Shown: positions 36,111-48,499 of the stretch, in pieces | Numbering within the stretch: the stretch's first letter is position 1 | How the letters are laid out: each line of letters opens with the position of its first letter | From: Gnetum montanum | Taxonomy: Eukaryota; Streptophyta; Gnetopsida; Gnetales; Gnetaceae | Assembly: GCA_015680685.1 (NCBI GenBank) | Contig: MNCI01011140.1 | Span: forward strand, 282,207-346,206 | DNA length: 64,000 nucleotides | Reading direction: 5' to 3' | Made by a program: the position numbers and the translations under genes | Notes under the pieces: generated by a model | Database searches by the model: none | The model's input: only the letters and a program-made list of their open reading frames with translations | What the model was told of the DNA's origin: nothing

Positions 36111-37511
36111 AGTTAAAATTTAACTTTATGAAAGGATTTTAAAGTAGTTCTACTAGCCACATCAAAGCTCATCTCGGACCCATTAAAATTTGTTTTAATA
36201 CAGTAGCTTAAAGAATGAAATAGCTTGATATAAGAATCAAGTTGAACAACCTATCTAAAAATAATTTAAAGAATAAAGAATGAATTTCATGTTACAAACC
36301 CAAGAATAAGAATAGGGCTAAAGAGTAGCATAAAAATGCCATTATAGTTTAGATGGTATGATGGAAAAATGAGCCATATTTATGTAGATGGATAGAAACT
36401 TGTGAGAATCATTGAGTTATTTAGAGCTAAGAGAGGACTATTATCTTAGAAAAAAATAGGATTATTTAGGTATGTAATGATAGTTATTAGACTCTCAAAT
36501 AAAATGTCAATGAGAAGATTAAATTGAGAAAAATTTAAACCAGTGTGAGAAGCTTCTTTCATAGACATGAAATTTCCTAATTGAATTAGTTTGGGAGAAA
36601 TGAGTGACAAAGAAATTTTAAAGAAGCTTAATGACTCTAAACAAAATAAGATGAATTAGGATAATAAAAGCTCTCTTAAATCTTAATAGTTACTAGTTAA
36701 GATGCTTCAAATCAAAGAATAATAAAAATTTATTAAAGAAATAGTTATTCAACACCTTGCAATTATATATATAGAACATGAAACAACTGTAGCTTTTTTC
36801 TTATTGTAACTACTAAATACTACTATATAAAAACTAGAAAAGATTATTTTGGGGGAAATGAGGAGCAAGCTAGGAGTAAAATTTAGAAGATATTTTGAGT
36901 ACAATGACATTCTAATTTTATACTTAATTTAGCTAATTTATGTCCATCTTGTGAATTATTCTTATTCTCCTATTTTATCGTAGTTGCTTAGCTAGTAGTA
37001 TTGATCATAGTATACCTATCCATCTTTCTTGGGTTATTTAAATTACTTGAATAAATAGAGGTTTAGTAATTTTTGGTATTATTAGTTGATTTTAACAATT
37101 TTATTTTTATAAAGTATTTACTCATGTTAATAGTGGCTCATTTCAATGTTTAGGAATTTTGCAATTTAATTAACGTTTTTCTTAAAATTCATTGAATCTT
37201 GCTTTATTTCTATTTTTTCTCATGGAATTTTCTCTATGGAAAATTGGTTATAGTTCTATTGAATTGTACTTTACCATTGAATAAAAGGATAGATTGCATA
37301 GGTAGCATATAATCTAGACTTCATAGACTAGGTAGCTCTGATATAGTAGGAATTTTGTTTTGCTTATAGAATAGGGTAGAAAAGGCTTAATCTTTTTCAT
37401 AAAAGACTATTAGTTGTTTTCTCAAAATCCCAAGATAGAATACTACAAAATTTAAAGCTTATGTTAACCCAAAACACATAGTTTCTCTATTTGGAGGTAT
37501 CTCAGTCTTTT
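36111..37511 (+). other. Unassigned AT-rich stretch between the array of F and element L
   Basis: I see no coding, no LTR of the F family and no clear repeat here. It is either the remaining 3' region of F or the target into which L inserted. Confidence 0.4.
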
Positions 37512-38082
37512 TGACATCTTATTCCTAGATGTCATGCAAAATGCCAAATATATGTTATATTAGACATTATGCATAAAAGGAAAATATACCAAATGTCAAA
37601 TATATGTAACATTCTACATTATGTCTAAGGGAAAAATAGAGAAAGTGTAGAAATAAAAAAAAGGAAAAGAATGCTTTATTAATATTGAATAGTCTATTCG
37701 GATCATGCTCTGAGAGTGTTCCTTGGGGTTTTCTTCCTTTGGCACCTATCCCCTTAGAGACAATCTAGCATTATCATCATAGTTAGGCCTCTAACTTAGT
37801 TAGAAGGGATGTCCAATCCACTTCCTATCATGCTTCACCTAGCTTCCATGACTTTCTTATACCAACTTTGCCACTCCATTCTGGCACAACCTCTAAACTT
37901 AGGTATAAATGCCTTAGGTCAAAACCTCAAAGGTTACCTCAAGAGACATGTCCATTATTAAAATGCATTTTTTCAGGTCTCAATTATATCCACCCTTTCA
38001 GGTCTTGTTATAATAACAATAACACTTGTTATAAAGAGGCACCATCTTTTTTATGCAATAGAATCATTTGGGAATGGGGACA
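37512..38082 (-). repeat. 3' LTR of element L (571 bp)
   Basis: Same termini and length as the right-hand copy. The adjoining internal bases on the minus strand, aaggaaggtagattgcca (38100-38083), are purine-rich at the start and could be a weak polypurine tract. Confidence 0.9.
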
Positions 38083-38279
38083 TGGCAATCTACCTTCCTT
38101 GGGTTTTATTTGTCCTCAAATAAGTCAACATTCACTATTTTTTTCTAGCTCCAACACTTATGATCCTATGCTCCAATAATTTAATTTTTTCTTTGAACTT
38201 GAAGTTGTTTCTTACTTATTTTGCAAACAAAATATATGTGAGAATAATTTATATGAGTAAAAAATATTATTTTGTTAAT

Positions 38280-39440
38280 AATTACCTCATTTTCTAAGAT
38301 AATGACAAGAGATGAATTGAAGATCTACCAACCATAAATCACCAGTCTAACCAAGGTCACACAAGTGTAACTCATATATGGTTATCCAAGTGAAGGTAGG
38401 GTGAATCTTTATTTCCAACTTTCATTAACATAGATATTTTACCTGTCTAATTAAAATATGAAGAAAATAATAAGATTTATCAATAAAAGTAAGAGTGAGA
38501 TACTTCCTAATCTTAATCAACCTTATGAACTAATGGAAGTAATTGTAATTCTACCATAAGTGGTATATGATTAGATGGTCTTGTTTGGGATGGAAAGGTT
38601 TGATTTTGATTCTTCTCCAATTCTTCTTTAGAAATTAACTATAGCAATTTGTTAATTTGGAAGAATCAGATATTGTACCAAATAATCTAAAGTGTCAATG
38701 AAGAACATTGTTGATCCATCCTCATTAATCATAAGTGAGTAATTACTAAAATATGGTTCTTGATGAACACTGTCCATCAACATCATTTATTCTTGAATTT
38801 TTGGATCTAATTTATCAATTGAAGATTCAAAGTAATAAAATATGTAGTGGCCAATGGAATTGCATGTTGAATTGATGGAAACATCTTCTTCAAATTAGGT
38901 TCATCTTCCAAAGATTATTTTACACATCCATATTTTAAGAATTGATAGACATCACTTGCAACTTTTGCATTGAAGCCTCCATAAAGAATAAATGGAACTA
39001 GATCAATATAGCTCAGGAATAGCTTATTCTTCAAACTTTCTTCTATTTTCTTAATCAAGTATGCTCCTTGACATAGTCTAACATTTGATCATGCCAATCC
39101 AAGGCCCATGGTGGACATAACAGATATTGTTTCTCACTTGCTAAAGATCTTGTAAGCACTTTGTATGTTGCAAATTTCATTCTAATTCTTGGATTCTCCT
39201 CTAGATCATTTCTATTCATGGGTATCATACACCTTATTAAAACAATCTTTTGAATCTCCTTGTTGTTCTATCATATGTTTTGATTCTAAGACAAATTGAT
39301 ATATGTCTTCTTTATCATTGAAAACCATTCTGTTTCATTAAATAATTCATCAACTAATACATCAACTACTATACCAACTAATTATCAACTTAATTGATCT
39401 TGATTCTCTGACTAATTCTTAATGACCTTTCTATTCCTCT
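38280..39440 (-). pseudogene. Unrecognised minus-strand coding remnant in L
   Basis: The minus strand reads as protein in pieces: DIYQFVLESKHMIEQQGD (about 39320-39265), RIRMKFATYKVLTRSLAS (about 39190-39140), WALDWHDQMLDYVKEHT (about 39108-39060), then GFNAKVASDVYQFLKYGC (about 38982-38925) and SLEDEPNLKKMFPS. Amino-acid composition and conserved-looking wording suggest a once real soluble protein, interrupted by stops and shifts. I do not recognise the family. In place it could be a gag-like product or a captured host sequence of a non-autonomous element. No zinc knuckle or catalytic motif is visible. Confidence 0.45.
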
Positions 39441-40059
39441 TAGAACACTAAGTTCAGTAGTGTAACTAATGACATGCCATAGAGATCTTAATATCCCAAA
39501 AGGTTAAATTCATTAGGCAAAATTTATGACATCAGCAAATTATTGTGTATCTAGATGATAAATATGACCTCACCATTGAGTTTAGAAGGATGAAAAATGT
39601 TGGAAACAACTATTGATATGTTGAAAATAAACATTGTATGCTTGAGTTAAGCAAAAAATTAAATTTCTGAGGGTCTTAAGGGACTATATTAGGAAAGGGG
39701 TAAAACATAATTTTTGGGATGTCTTGGGATGAATCTAACTTTACCATTACATCCAAAAGGTTGAAATTTATAAGAAACAACTTGTTGTTCATTGAAAATG
39801 CTTCCAGAATCAAACATTATGGCTTCTAAGGTTGAGGACATTTGGTGTGAAAAACAAGGCTTCCCAAAAGGTCATCCATCTTAGTACTACTCCAAAACAA
39901 GTATAGTTAATTAGGGAAATCTTATCTTATGTGCTACTAATGTGTCAAATTCTATTTTTGAAATTTCTTTTGCACCTTTTTAATTTAAACTAATGGCACA
40001 AAAGTGGGAATTTCAAATTTTTCATCAGTTGATGAAAAATTAAAATTTTCTATAGGTGG

Positions 40060-40745
40060 TGATGTGTCTACGACATCATCAATGGTCATGGGCACCAATG
40101 GTGGCAATGATTTTTGGCACCCAAGGTATTTGTGGAGAACCAGATGTGGTGATGATTTATGAAATTCTCAATGTCTATGAAGCATCAAAGGTGATGATGA
40201 TCCATGGTGTCATCAAGTAGCATGTGGTGTACAAGGTAGGCAGTAGTTAGCTATGGAGCAATGGTGGCTCTGTGTGGTGGTAGGATGCATGGTTGTAGGG
40301 CACATGTTGTTGGAAACTTGTAAGGCACCATGATGTTAGTACCTACTAGCTAGTTGGACACTAAGAGGGTTTCATTAGCACTATGGGTCGATGGTAGTAG
40401 GTAACTAAGGATTTATGAGTGTAGTGGAGGTAGCGCAGTGGATGATAGATGGTAGATGTGGTAGGAAACATTGTGGGTGGCATAGCGGGAGCTACAAGCA
40501 ATGGTGTGTAACATGCTACAGTGACTTGTGCACAATCACCTTATCTTTGGAGGGTAATAGCCCTACCATAAGGGCTATGATGCCCTAATAGGGCCAATGT
40601 AGCCTATAGGTCTTGTGTGTCTTGTAGGGCCTATGTGACACTACAAGGGTAGTTCCTCCCTTGTAAGGCTAGCATGCCCTGTAGGACCTGTGTGGCTTCT
40701 GCTAGGCTTGCATGGTCCTTGTAGGTTGACATGGTTTGTGAAATT
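40060..40745. repeat. GC-richer degenerate repeat tract in L
   Basis: The stretch stands out in base composition. Words like tgtagggcctatgtg, cctgtaggacctgtgtgg and ccttgtaggttgacatgg recur every 20-30 bases at 40560-40735, and ggtggtag / gatggtag words recur at 40270-40460. On the minus strand it would encode a Pro/Thr/Ala/His-rich stretch, broken by stops, so it could be low-complexity coding or a simple repeat expansion. Confidence 0.5.
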
Positions 40746-41516
40746 TTAATTCTAATTTTCTTAAGGGGAGGTTGGGGTTTAAACTAAAATCCTCCTACTT
40801 AATAATTTTTGAAAATATTTTTAAATAAATAATAATTTAATGTTATTTTTATGCACACATAATTGGAAACTTAAAACTACAATATCTTCCAAATTGAAAT
40901 TTTGATTGAGATAAATTTTGTACTGTTGGAATCATCTTGATGAGTGCTATGCATTGGCCATAGTATTAGGATTCAAAATCAAAGTTGAATTTTTCAAGAT
41001 TTTACAAGGTCCAACTATCTTGTTCTACCAAAATGACATTATGAAGTTGATATAGGAAAGACATGATGACTTATCAATGAGTTAAGTTACTTAGAATAAT
41101 GAGTTTTAATAAAAAAAGATTAGTTTAGTTCATGGTTACTAACATTTTATGAGAAACCTAATAATGACCTTAATCAATTAATATTTATAGCATTAAGATG
41201 GGTAAGAGTTTCCTGGACTGATGCATCCTTGTATTATCAATATCTTTTCTAATAGATGAATCTTGATGAGGCATAATTAGGTCTTCATTAATCAATGATA
41301 TCCATGAATGAATTTTATTGGTCAATGGGATTTATGTATTTTGTAAATGTCTGATCCATTATTCATAAAATCAATGGAAATGTATCTTCTTGCTTACATC
41401 ATACACATATGATGCATTTGGTGATGATCAATGGCTTTCCCTATGTTACAGCTTCATGGTTCATCATCAAGTTCATGTTTTACTCAACCCATGGTTTTGA
41501 ATGATCCTTGGATCAT

Positions 41517-41533
41517 GGTTTTCTCTAATACCA
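41517..41533 (-). other. Primer-binding site of L (tRNA-iMet type)
   Basis: The minus strand reads TGGTATTAGAGAAAACC, four bases after the LTR end. It matches TGGTATCAGAG with one C-to-T change. Confidence 0.75.
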
Positions 41534-41537
41534 ATTG

Positions 41538-42108
41538 TGACATCCCATTCTTAGATGTCATGGAAAATGTCAAATATATGTTATATTAGACATTATTTAT
41601 AAGAAGATAATATACCAAATGTCAAATATATGTAACATTCAACATTATGCGTAAAGGAAATAACAAAGAAAGTGTAGAAAGAAAAAATAGAAAAGAATGC
41701 TTTATTGATAATGAATAGTGTATCTGAATCATGCTCAAAGAGTGTTCCTTGGGGTTTTCTTCCTTTGACATCTTTCTATTCAGAGGCAATCCAACACTAC
41801 CATCATGGTTAGGCTTGTAACCTGACTAGAAGGGATGGCTAGTCCACTTCCTATCCTACTTCACTCAACTCCTGTGACTTGCCTGTACTAGCTTTACCAC
41901 TCCATGTTAGCATGACCTCTAAATCTGGGTATAAATACCTTAGGTCAAAGCCCCAAAGGTTACCTCAAGAGACATGTCTATTATTACAATGCATTCTTTC
42001 GAGTCTTAACTACAACCACCCTTTCAAGTCTTTTTACAATTACAATAATACTTGTTATGAAGAGGCCTCATCTTTGTTATGAAGCAGCATCATTAGGGAA
42101 TGGGGACA
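41538..42108 (-). repeat. 5' LTR of element L (571 bp)
   Basis: On the minus strand it starts TGTCCCCATTCCC and ends ATGTCA. Long stretches are shared with 37512-38082, for example gtcaaatatatgtaacatt and agagtgttccttggggtttt. Open frames 41879-42082 and 37868-38179 on the plus strand are shadows within the two LTRs. Confidence 0.9.
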
Positions 42109-42481
42109 TGAAAGCCTTGGTGTTTTCAAAGACTAGAAAATACCTAAACTTGAGTTTTAAAAGAACTATAATCCTTGTTATTTTCATCATAAGGAGGAGA
42201 TTAATGTTAATCTCAAATATACCTTTTCAAACCATTACTTATGGCTAGAAAAAGGATATAGAAATAGTAGTGATCCAAAATATTTACCAATAGTTTTTTT
42301 GATGCCAGAAGGATAAGAATTAGTTGTTACTTAGTTCATGAGTGATATGCTTCATAAATCAAAAGAATTTAAAAGTTCTACAGAGTACTCTAGTTATAAG
42401 ACTGTTCATTCATCAGATGAAGATAAGGAAAATATTTTTGAATTAGGGACAATTAGTGATAAAAACTAGAAGATTTAGAAA
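42109..42481 (+). pseudogene. Left half of target element N
   Basis: Plus frames give FMSDMLHKSKEFKSSTEYSS and ENIFELGTISDKN just before the insertion of G at 42487. It joins, after removal of G and one TSD copy, to the gag-like sequence at 55507. The family of N is not determined beyond retroelement. Confidence 0.45.
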
Positions 42482-42486
42482 ATCAT

Positions 42487-43429
42487 TGATGAGTCATCGT
42501 TGGTTGGTTGCATTGATCAGGCCTTGTCAACATAGCCAATCACATCGACAAGGCCTTATCCATGAGGCCCTGTTGATGCATTTCGACCTATGTTGATGAT
42601 GCCTCGTTGACACAGTGTTTGTCCATTGCCTATAAATATGCACCTACTAGATGCATTTAGGAGGAGTCCAAATTTCAATTATAGCAAGCTCTTGCATTTT
42701 TTCCATTTAAAAGTTAGATTTTTTTCTCTGAGTGCCCATATCAGGAGTCATTGAGTATACAGATCTTTATTTGAGCATTGTTGTAAATGAGCACGATAGT
42801 GTGTGTGGTAATAGAGATGAGCTTTTTGATAAACCTTGTAGCACTTTGGATAGATTAGCTCTTTTATTTATGCATTTAATGTTTTCAATTATTTGTTAAT
42901 TATTCTCAATTAGTTCTCAATTATTTTCCAAAAATTGAGTTAATGAGATTATTAAGCTCGATAGATTAAGTACATAAGTACAACTCCTTCGAGCATAACA
43001 TGTATTCACTTGGTAATCCCAACAATGTTATCGCTTAGTACATCCAATAGTGTAGCATTTGGTCACCCAGCAATGGATACATGGGTTCAAGACGTGTATG
43101 GAAAGTGGGAATAGATCCTTATGTTAGGACTAGTTAAATAGTAGTTAATTAATTAATTTAGATTAGTTAATCAAATTCTTTTTTATCTACATTTCGAGCA
43201 CCTACAATATAAATACAAAATGATAAAAATTGGATGCCTCAGTTACACTTAACCATACCAACATGCATCACAAGTGTAATTGGAAGGACAATGATTGAAC
43301 TTAAGGCTAGATTCACTTCCTAAAGGGCTAGTGCATTGAAAATAATAAAGTCCATGGAGTTTGACCAAGTTGCTCATGAATGCTTTGTGATTTGTATGGT
43401 TGGGCATAGGGGTACCTCATCACTCATCA
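42487..43429 (+). repeat. 5' LTR of element G (943 bp)
   Basis: U3 contains AGGCCT-centred repeats (42507-42600), followed by a TATA box tataaata at 42631-42638 and gagatgagctttttgataaacc downstream (42817), which marks R/U5 in all family members. U5 has the ggtaatcccaac / ggtcacccagc clauses. Confidence 0.93.
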
Positions 43430-43430
43430 T

Positions 43431-43448
43431 TGGTGTCATTATTAGGGA
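43431..43448 (+). other. Primer-binding site of G (decayed tRNA-Asp type)
   Basis: tggtgtcattattaggga aligns with TGGCGCCGTTGCCGGGGA without gaps. All seven differences are C-to-T or G-to-A. Confidence 0.85.
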
Positions 43449-43584
43449 CTTTTTTTGTGGAATGTGTGCTATTTATGTCTAAGTGAATATCACTAATATC
43501 ATTGTACAAACCTAAAGATCTATATCATTCCCACTATACATAAAATTATAACAGAAGACTGACAATTTCTTTTTGTTTTGCAAC

Positions 43585-46090
43585 ATGTCTTCTTCTTCTT
43601 GTAAGCATGATGATACTAAACCACCAGTCCCATAGGAATGTAAGGTGGTATACACTCATCCAAATGAGTTTGTACCAGATTTCACCTTCATCCTACAATA
43701 GGATGAATAGATGTAATGGTGTGAAATGGAGGGCAATGTTTTTTTGCATCTCGATAGATTTGTGTCTGGAATGCTAATTAAAACCTTTAAGAAGTTGGAC
43801 ATAGTAGATCTTCATGAAGAGTATGTTGTGGATGGATATGACACTTGTAACTATCATCCCACTAAAACACAATGTAGGTAGGATAAACATCAGGTGAGAC
43901 TTCATGAAGCCACAAAGGAGAAACATCACACTAATCCTTTGTTCCTACTAGATCAAGAGGAAACTAAGGATCATCCCTTGGAAGGTTTTTAACATGAAGA
44001 TCCTCCATCCCCTTCTAACAATGCTGAGGGTGTGAACTTGACCTTGTGATCAACTGTTCATAAACTAGATTCAAGGAAGAGTGATAGCCAAGGTAGGGAC
44101 TTGGGTGAACATTGCAATAACAAGGGATCTAATCATGAAGATCGTAAAAACTGTAAGAGTGATGGTAGACACCGCAGTGGTGGCAGTAGTCAACCTTCCT
44201 CTTCATCCTCTTTATCTAATTCTAAACATTCCTCTCCATCTAATAGCTCTCATAAAAGCTACCTTCAAAACAACTGTGATGAAGGTGATCGATGAAATAA
44301 TGACTGTGAAGGTCACCAAAATTGAGGGGTGGCCAAAACCATCATCGGCATCACCAATGCAACAATGATGATGAGCCTTTACTAGTGACTCGAAGTATGC
44401 TTAACATTGTAGAGGTAGTAAAAATTCCAACTAGGCATATAAAGGATAGTCAGATCAAGCACCTAGATATGAATAATATTCTAAGATTTGAGGGGGGGTA
44501 TAATTCTAATCCATAGATACATTTTCAAGCTTTTCAAGATGCTTGTACCTTACAAAACATTGAGAATGAGTGGCAAAAACTCAAGCTTTTTCCAAGGAAA
44601 CTCATTAAGAAAGTTGAAAGTTGGTACCCGTCCTTAGAACTGGAATCTATCTAAAGATGGAGTACCATGTTAGAACTATTCAATGAAAAATATCAAATGT
44701 ACTCTAGAGTGTCTAATCTGAGAAGGAAAATCCAAGGATACAAACAAGGAGCAAATGAACCCTTGGATGCCACCATGGGTTGATACTATTCACTCTTACA
44801 TAGATGCCCTGGCCATGGTTACTCTTAAAGGGAACAACTTTGCCACATCATAGATGGGCTCAAGGTAGAAACGAGAAGAGCCCTTGGGGTGTATGCCCAA
44901 GGGAGGTTTTTTGAAATGAGAGCTCATTAGATCCAAAGGCTAATTGAGTAGGTATCAAAAGAAGAAGATGAGCTACAAAAAAGGGAGAGTGCTAAAGAGT
45001 ACAACAAAGACCCATCTATCAAAAATGGGAGGTTTGATTCTGTGACAAGGAGGAGTCACCACTTGATGAAATGGTGAATAGAAAGATATTGCCTATCCAA
45101 AAATATATTTTGACATTTCAGCCAAGGTTGAAAAGTTATGGGACTTTTTAGATGAAAAGTTTCAAACCACTTTGAAAATTTCTAAAGAATCCAAAGAGCA
45201 AAATAGTGATTGTAAGCGTAAACAACGAAAAGAAGTTGAATGTGTCTACCATAGAGGTAAGGGCAAAGCTGCTACAATAGAGGAAGTTGTGGAGTCTAAC
45301 TCTGATGATGAAATTGAATGTGACATCTATCAATATGAACATCCAAAGGGATTTTGCCTTATGGTGTCACACTTATAGGAATCTGGAGTGTATGCATTGA
45401 ACCCCTACCTAGTGCGTAGGCAAGCTCCAAGATGATTGCCTTATCCTCAAGGTAGTCCAAGATAGTTCCACTAGAAACAACAAGCTTACTACTCAAGTAG
45501 AACTCCTCCACAACCTTATGAATAGTGCCAATAGTGTTAGCAACTACAATCATGGGGAATGCCGCCACCAGGGTAGCAATACCCTTATAGGAAACTAGAT
45601 CCATATGGGTACTATGTTTAGCAACCTACCTCCCCTAGAATTTTGAAAAGTCATGCATCATTCTAACATTACTATTAACCTTTGGAATACCACTAAACAC
45701 ATTCATCATCTACTTAAGGGGAAAACCCATATCAGTATCCTTATCATCCTCCACATTCCTCTGTACCTACACCTCCACCTTCAACTCAGTTACCTCTTAT
45801 TCCATCCATACAGGGTGATATTCCTTCATAGCCACTACAATGAAATGCTACAAGGGTTATACACTCACAACTAGTTTTTCAACCAAGTGATCCAAATAAT
45901 TGATCAAGGAAACAACCTTTCTTCTAACCCAACAATCCTCTCCAGCCCTCACAATCTACTTCGGCTGATTGCCTTGTATCTTCAATACCCTCATCCTCTG
46001 CATCAAATACCTTTGATCACCCTTCAAATCAAGTACCACCTAGGATCTACACTATAATTCTAACTCATGTTTTTTCTAACTAGATCAAGG
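43585..46090 (+). pseudogene. gag of element G, decayed
   Basis: ATG at 43585 opens MSSSSCKHDDTKPPVP, placed 137 bases after the primer site. The N-terminal part ends in a Ser-rich tract (SQPSSSSSLSNSKHSSPSN, 44200-44260). The capsid core reads KLKLFPRKLIKKVESWYPSL at 44580 and SLLHRCPGHGYS at 44797. A short basic-acidic stretch KGKAATIEEVVESNSDDEIE (45260-45320) and a Pro/Tyr/Gln-rich tail (45640-46010) follow. No CCHC knuckle is evident, as is usual in Athila-like gag. At least a dozen in-frame stops, mainly TAG/TAA at probable Gln codons. Confidence 0.82.
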
Positions 46091-46129
46091 CTAGCAAGCT
46101 TCCTACAAAAAGATCTGATCTAGGAAGTT

Positions 46130-46700
46130 TGCTCATCTTTCTACAAATTGCTAGACAAGAGCCATGCAAGGCTCTTCTTGACTCTGGCTCTAGAGTTAAC
46201 CTCATTTCACATGATATGTACAAAGCTTGAAACCTACCACCTCTTAAGAAGAGCAACATCCAGTTAGAATTAGTAGATCAGTCAATAATGGTCCCTTTGG
46301 GATTAGTAGAGGACATTGTGACCACAGTTTGTGGGTGGTCCTATCCTACTAATTTTCTAGTAATCAAGATGGACAACTACAAAAGTGACTTCCCCATCAT
46401 TATGGGAAGGGATTGGTTAACCATGGTTGATGAGTGAATGGGAACAAGGGACCTATCTCTCAAAATATCTAAGGAGAATGAGTTAGAAAAAATTAAGAAG
46501 AAGTGTATTCCTTGCATTGTGTGTAGTGACAATGAGTGCAATTGCATGCAAAATATTTGGTCAATCAAAAGCACATACATTAAGGCATGCAATCAGTGTG
46601 TGTAAGAAGTTAATATTCAATGGTGTCTGTATGCAATAACCACAAGATAGGAGGGAACCCAGTGATTGATAGCTAATTCAGATAGCAACACAATATGCAT
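46130..46700 (+). pseudogene. protease region of element G
   Basis: PCKALLDSGSRVNLISHDMY (46153-46212) holds the intact D-S-G active site. KSDFPIIMGRDWLTMVDE (46381) and the conserved Cys-rich tail CIVCSDNECNCMQNIW (46513) with CNQCV follow. The reading is long and nearly continuous; stops at 46229 and 46435 break it. The same three blocks occur in F and I. Confidence 0.8.
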
Positions 46701-48330
46701 GAAACCAAATGAGAGCTTGACTTGTGCATATGTTAAAGGCATGAAAAAAATAGAACAAGTTCATTTTAAACTCTCTAATGAAGAAGATGATAATTGTTGG
46801 GAAGAGTTGGAGATCCCTGATCACTTCAAGCAGGATCCCTTAGAACTAAAAACTTTACGAGTTGGAATGGAGTATGCATTTTTAAAGAATGGTAAACTAG
46901 TCATCATTAATGTCAAACTTTCTCTTGAGTAAAAAGAAAAGTATTTGAAAGTAGTTAATAAATGGTCAAAAACCGTTGCTTAGTCATATCTAAAGCTAAC
47001 ATGAATCGGTCTAAGGATATGCCAGCACTGCATCTACACTAACCCAGCCATGAAGCCTAGAAGGTAGCTGCAAAGGTGGCTAAACCCCCAATTGAATCAA
47101 ATCATTAAGGAGAAAATAGAGTAACTCCTCAAGGTAGGGTTTATCTATCCAATCATGGATAGTAAGTGGGTTAGCCCACTCATAATTGTACCAAAGAAGG
47201 ATGGTAAATGGCAAGTTTGCATTGACTTTAGGTTGTTAAGTATGGTAACATTTAAGGATCACTTCCCTTTGTCATTTGTGGATCAAGTATTAGACATCAT
47301 ATTCGAGCATTTTTATTATAGTTTTTTGGATGGTTATAGTGGCTATAACCAAATCCAAATCACACTAGAAGACCAAGCCAAGATAACATTCATGAGTCCC
47401 TTGGGGGATTTTGCATACTGTAAGATGCCATTTGGCCTATGAAACTCCCCTACAAAATTTCAATGCTTGGTCCTTAGTATCTTTTAACAACAAATCAGTA
47501 GTGGTGTTGAAGTTTTCATGGATGACTTATCCACCTATGGAGCTACATTTGAGCAAGCCTTGGATCAACTTGAGCAAGTGCTAAAGAGATGTGTTGAGAA
47601 AAACCTATGGCTCAATTGGAAAAAGAGCCATCTCATCGTCCAAGAAGGCATTATGCTAGGGCACCAAATTTTGTAGAAAGGGATTGAGGTAGACCCAGAA
47701 AAGATAAGGATCATCCAAGGAATAACATGTCAACTAGAGACCATTAAAGATGTTCAGTCATTCCTTGGACACACTGGTTACTACTGACACTTTATTGAGA
47801 ATTTCTCTAAGATTGCAAAGCCATTGGTAGAACTTAAAAAGAAAGATGAACTATTCATTTGGACCAAGAAATGTGAAAATTCATTCTAAAAATTAAAAGA
47901 AAAACTCATAAAAACACTAATCCTATGAGTACTAGATTGGTCTAGACCATTCCATATAATGACGGACGCATCAAACTATGCTTTGGGAGCCATGCTCATG
48001 CAGATGGATGATAAGAAACATCCATATTATATCCACTACATGAGTCAAAGCATTGTGGGGGCACAGTTAAATTACATCACCATGGGAAAAGAATTAATGG
48101 TAGTGATGTATGCATTAGAAAAGTTTAGACATTATGTGCTAGGTTAGAAAGTATTTGTACATACTGGCCACAGTGCAATTCACTTTCTTATGAATAAGCC
48201 AATGGTGAGCCCTTGTGCTATACAGTGGCTTGTGATCTTGCAAAAATTCAATATTACTATGGTAGATTGAAAAGGATCTGAGAATGTGGTTGTTGACCAT
48301 CTTTCTTACTTAAGATGGGATAACAAAGAG
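46701..48330 (+). pseudogene. RT and RNase H of element G
   Basis: The open piece 47155-47442 reads WVSPLIIVPKKDGKWQVCID and FLDGYSGYNQIQITLEDQA; the catalytic block is FMDD at 47515-47526, intact. Connection: SFLGHTGYY (47760). RNase H (47941-48310): MTDASNYALGAML, then GKELMVVMYALEKFRHYVLG, TGHSAIHFL (one Asp-to-Gly change) and ENVVVDHLS. Stops occur, for example at 47452, 47487, 47675 and 48147. In an intact element these enzymes copy the RNA within the particle. Confidence 0.88.
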
Positions 48331-48499
48331 GAGGAGAGCCTACTCTCTAATCAATTTCTAGATAAACTTTTCTTTACTAGAGAAAAAAAATGAACGCACA
48401 CCTATAAAATGAATATGATATAATGGAATCTTCACATATCTTCTCACTCAAGAGATTCCACAAGACTTGGATTTTAGAAAAAATAAACAATTTCTTCAT

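Larger units (their letters stand above)
25047..37511 (+). mobile_element. Athila-like Ty3/gypsy element F, lacking a 3' LTR
   Basis: A 5' LTR and tRNA-Asp-type primer site are followed by gag, protease, RT/RNase H and integrase with the same order and wording as element G, then a long non-coding 3' region with a minisatellite. No second LTR of this family is found before element L begins at 37512, and no extra coiled-coil ORF is seen, so the 3' end was probably lost. A 1144-bp solo LTR (P) interrupts gag. The left end at 25047 is inferred from LTR length in its relatives. Confidence 0.85.
37512..42108 (-). mobile_element. Minus-strand LTR element L without recognisable pol
   Basis: LTRs of identical length (571 bp) lie in direct orientation at 37512-38082 and 41538-42108. 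Orientation is minus because the primer-binding site lies just left of the right-hand LTR and reads on the minus strand. The 3455-bp internal region has minus-strand coding remnants I do not recognise and a GC-richer repeated tract, but no RT or integrase motif. Flanking bases (ctttt on the left, tgaaa on the right) do not form a TSD, so a rearrangement after insertion or recombination between two copies is possible. Confidence 0.8.

Noticed and set aside
37868-38179. 103-residue plus-strand frame and its copy at 41879-42082 as a conserved gene
   Set aside because: The similarity is explained by the two being LTR copies of L, and the frames cross the LTR border.
44101-44295. Ser/His-rich open frame as a separate small protein
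   Set aside because: It is the low-complexity N-terminal part of gag of G; an overlapping frame (44081-44368) is its shadow.
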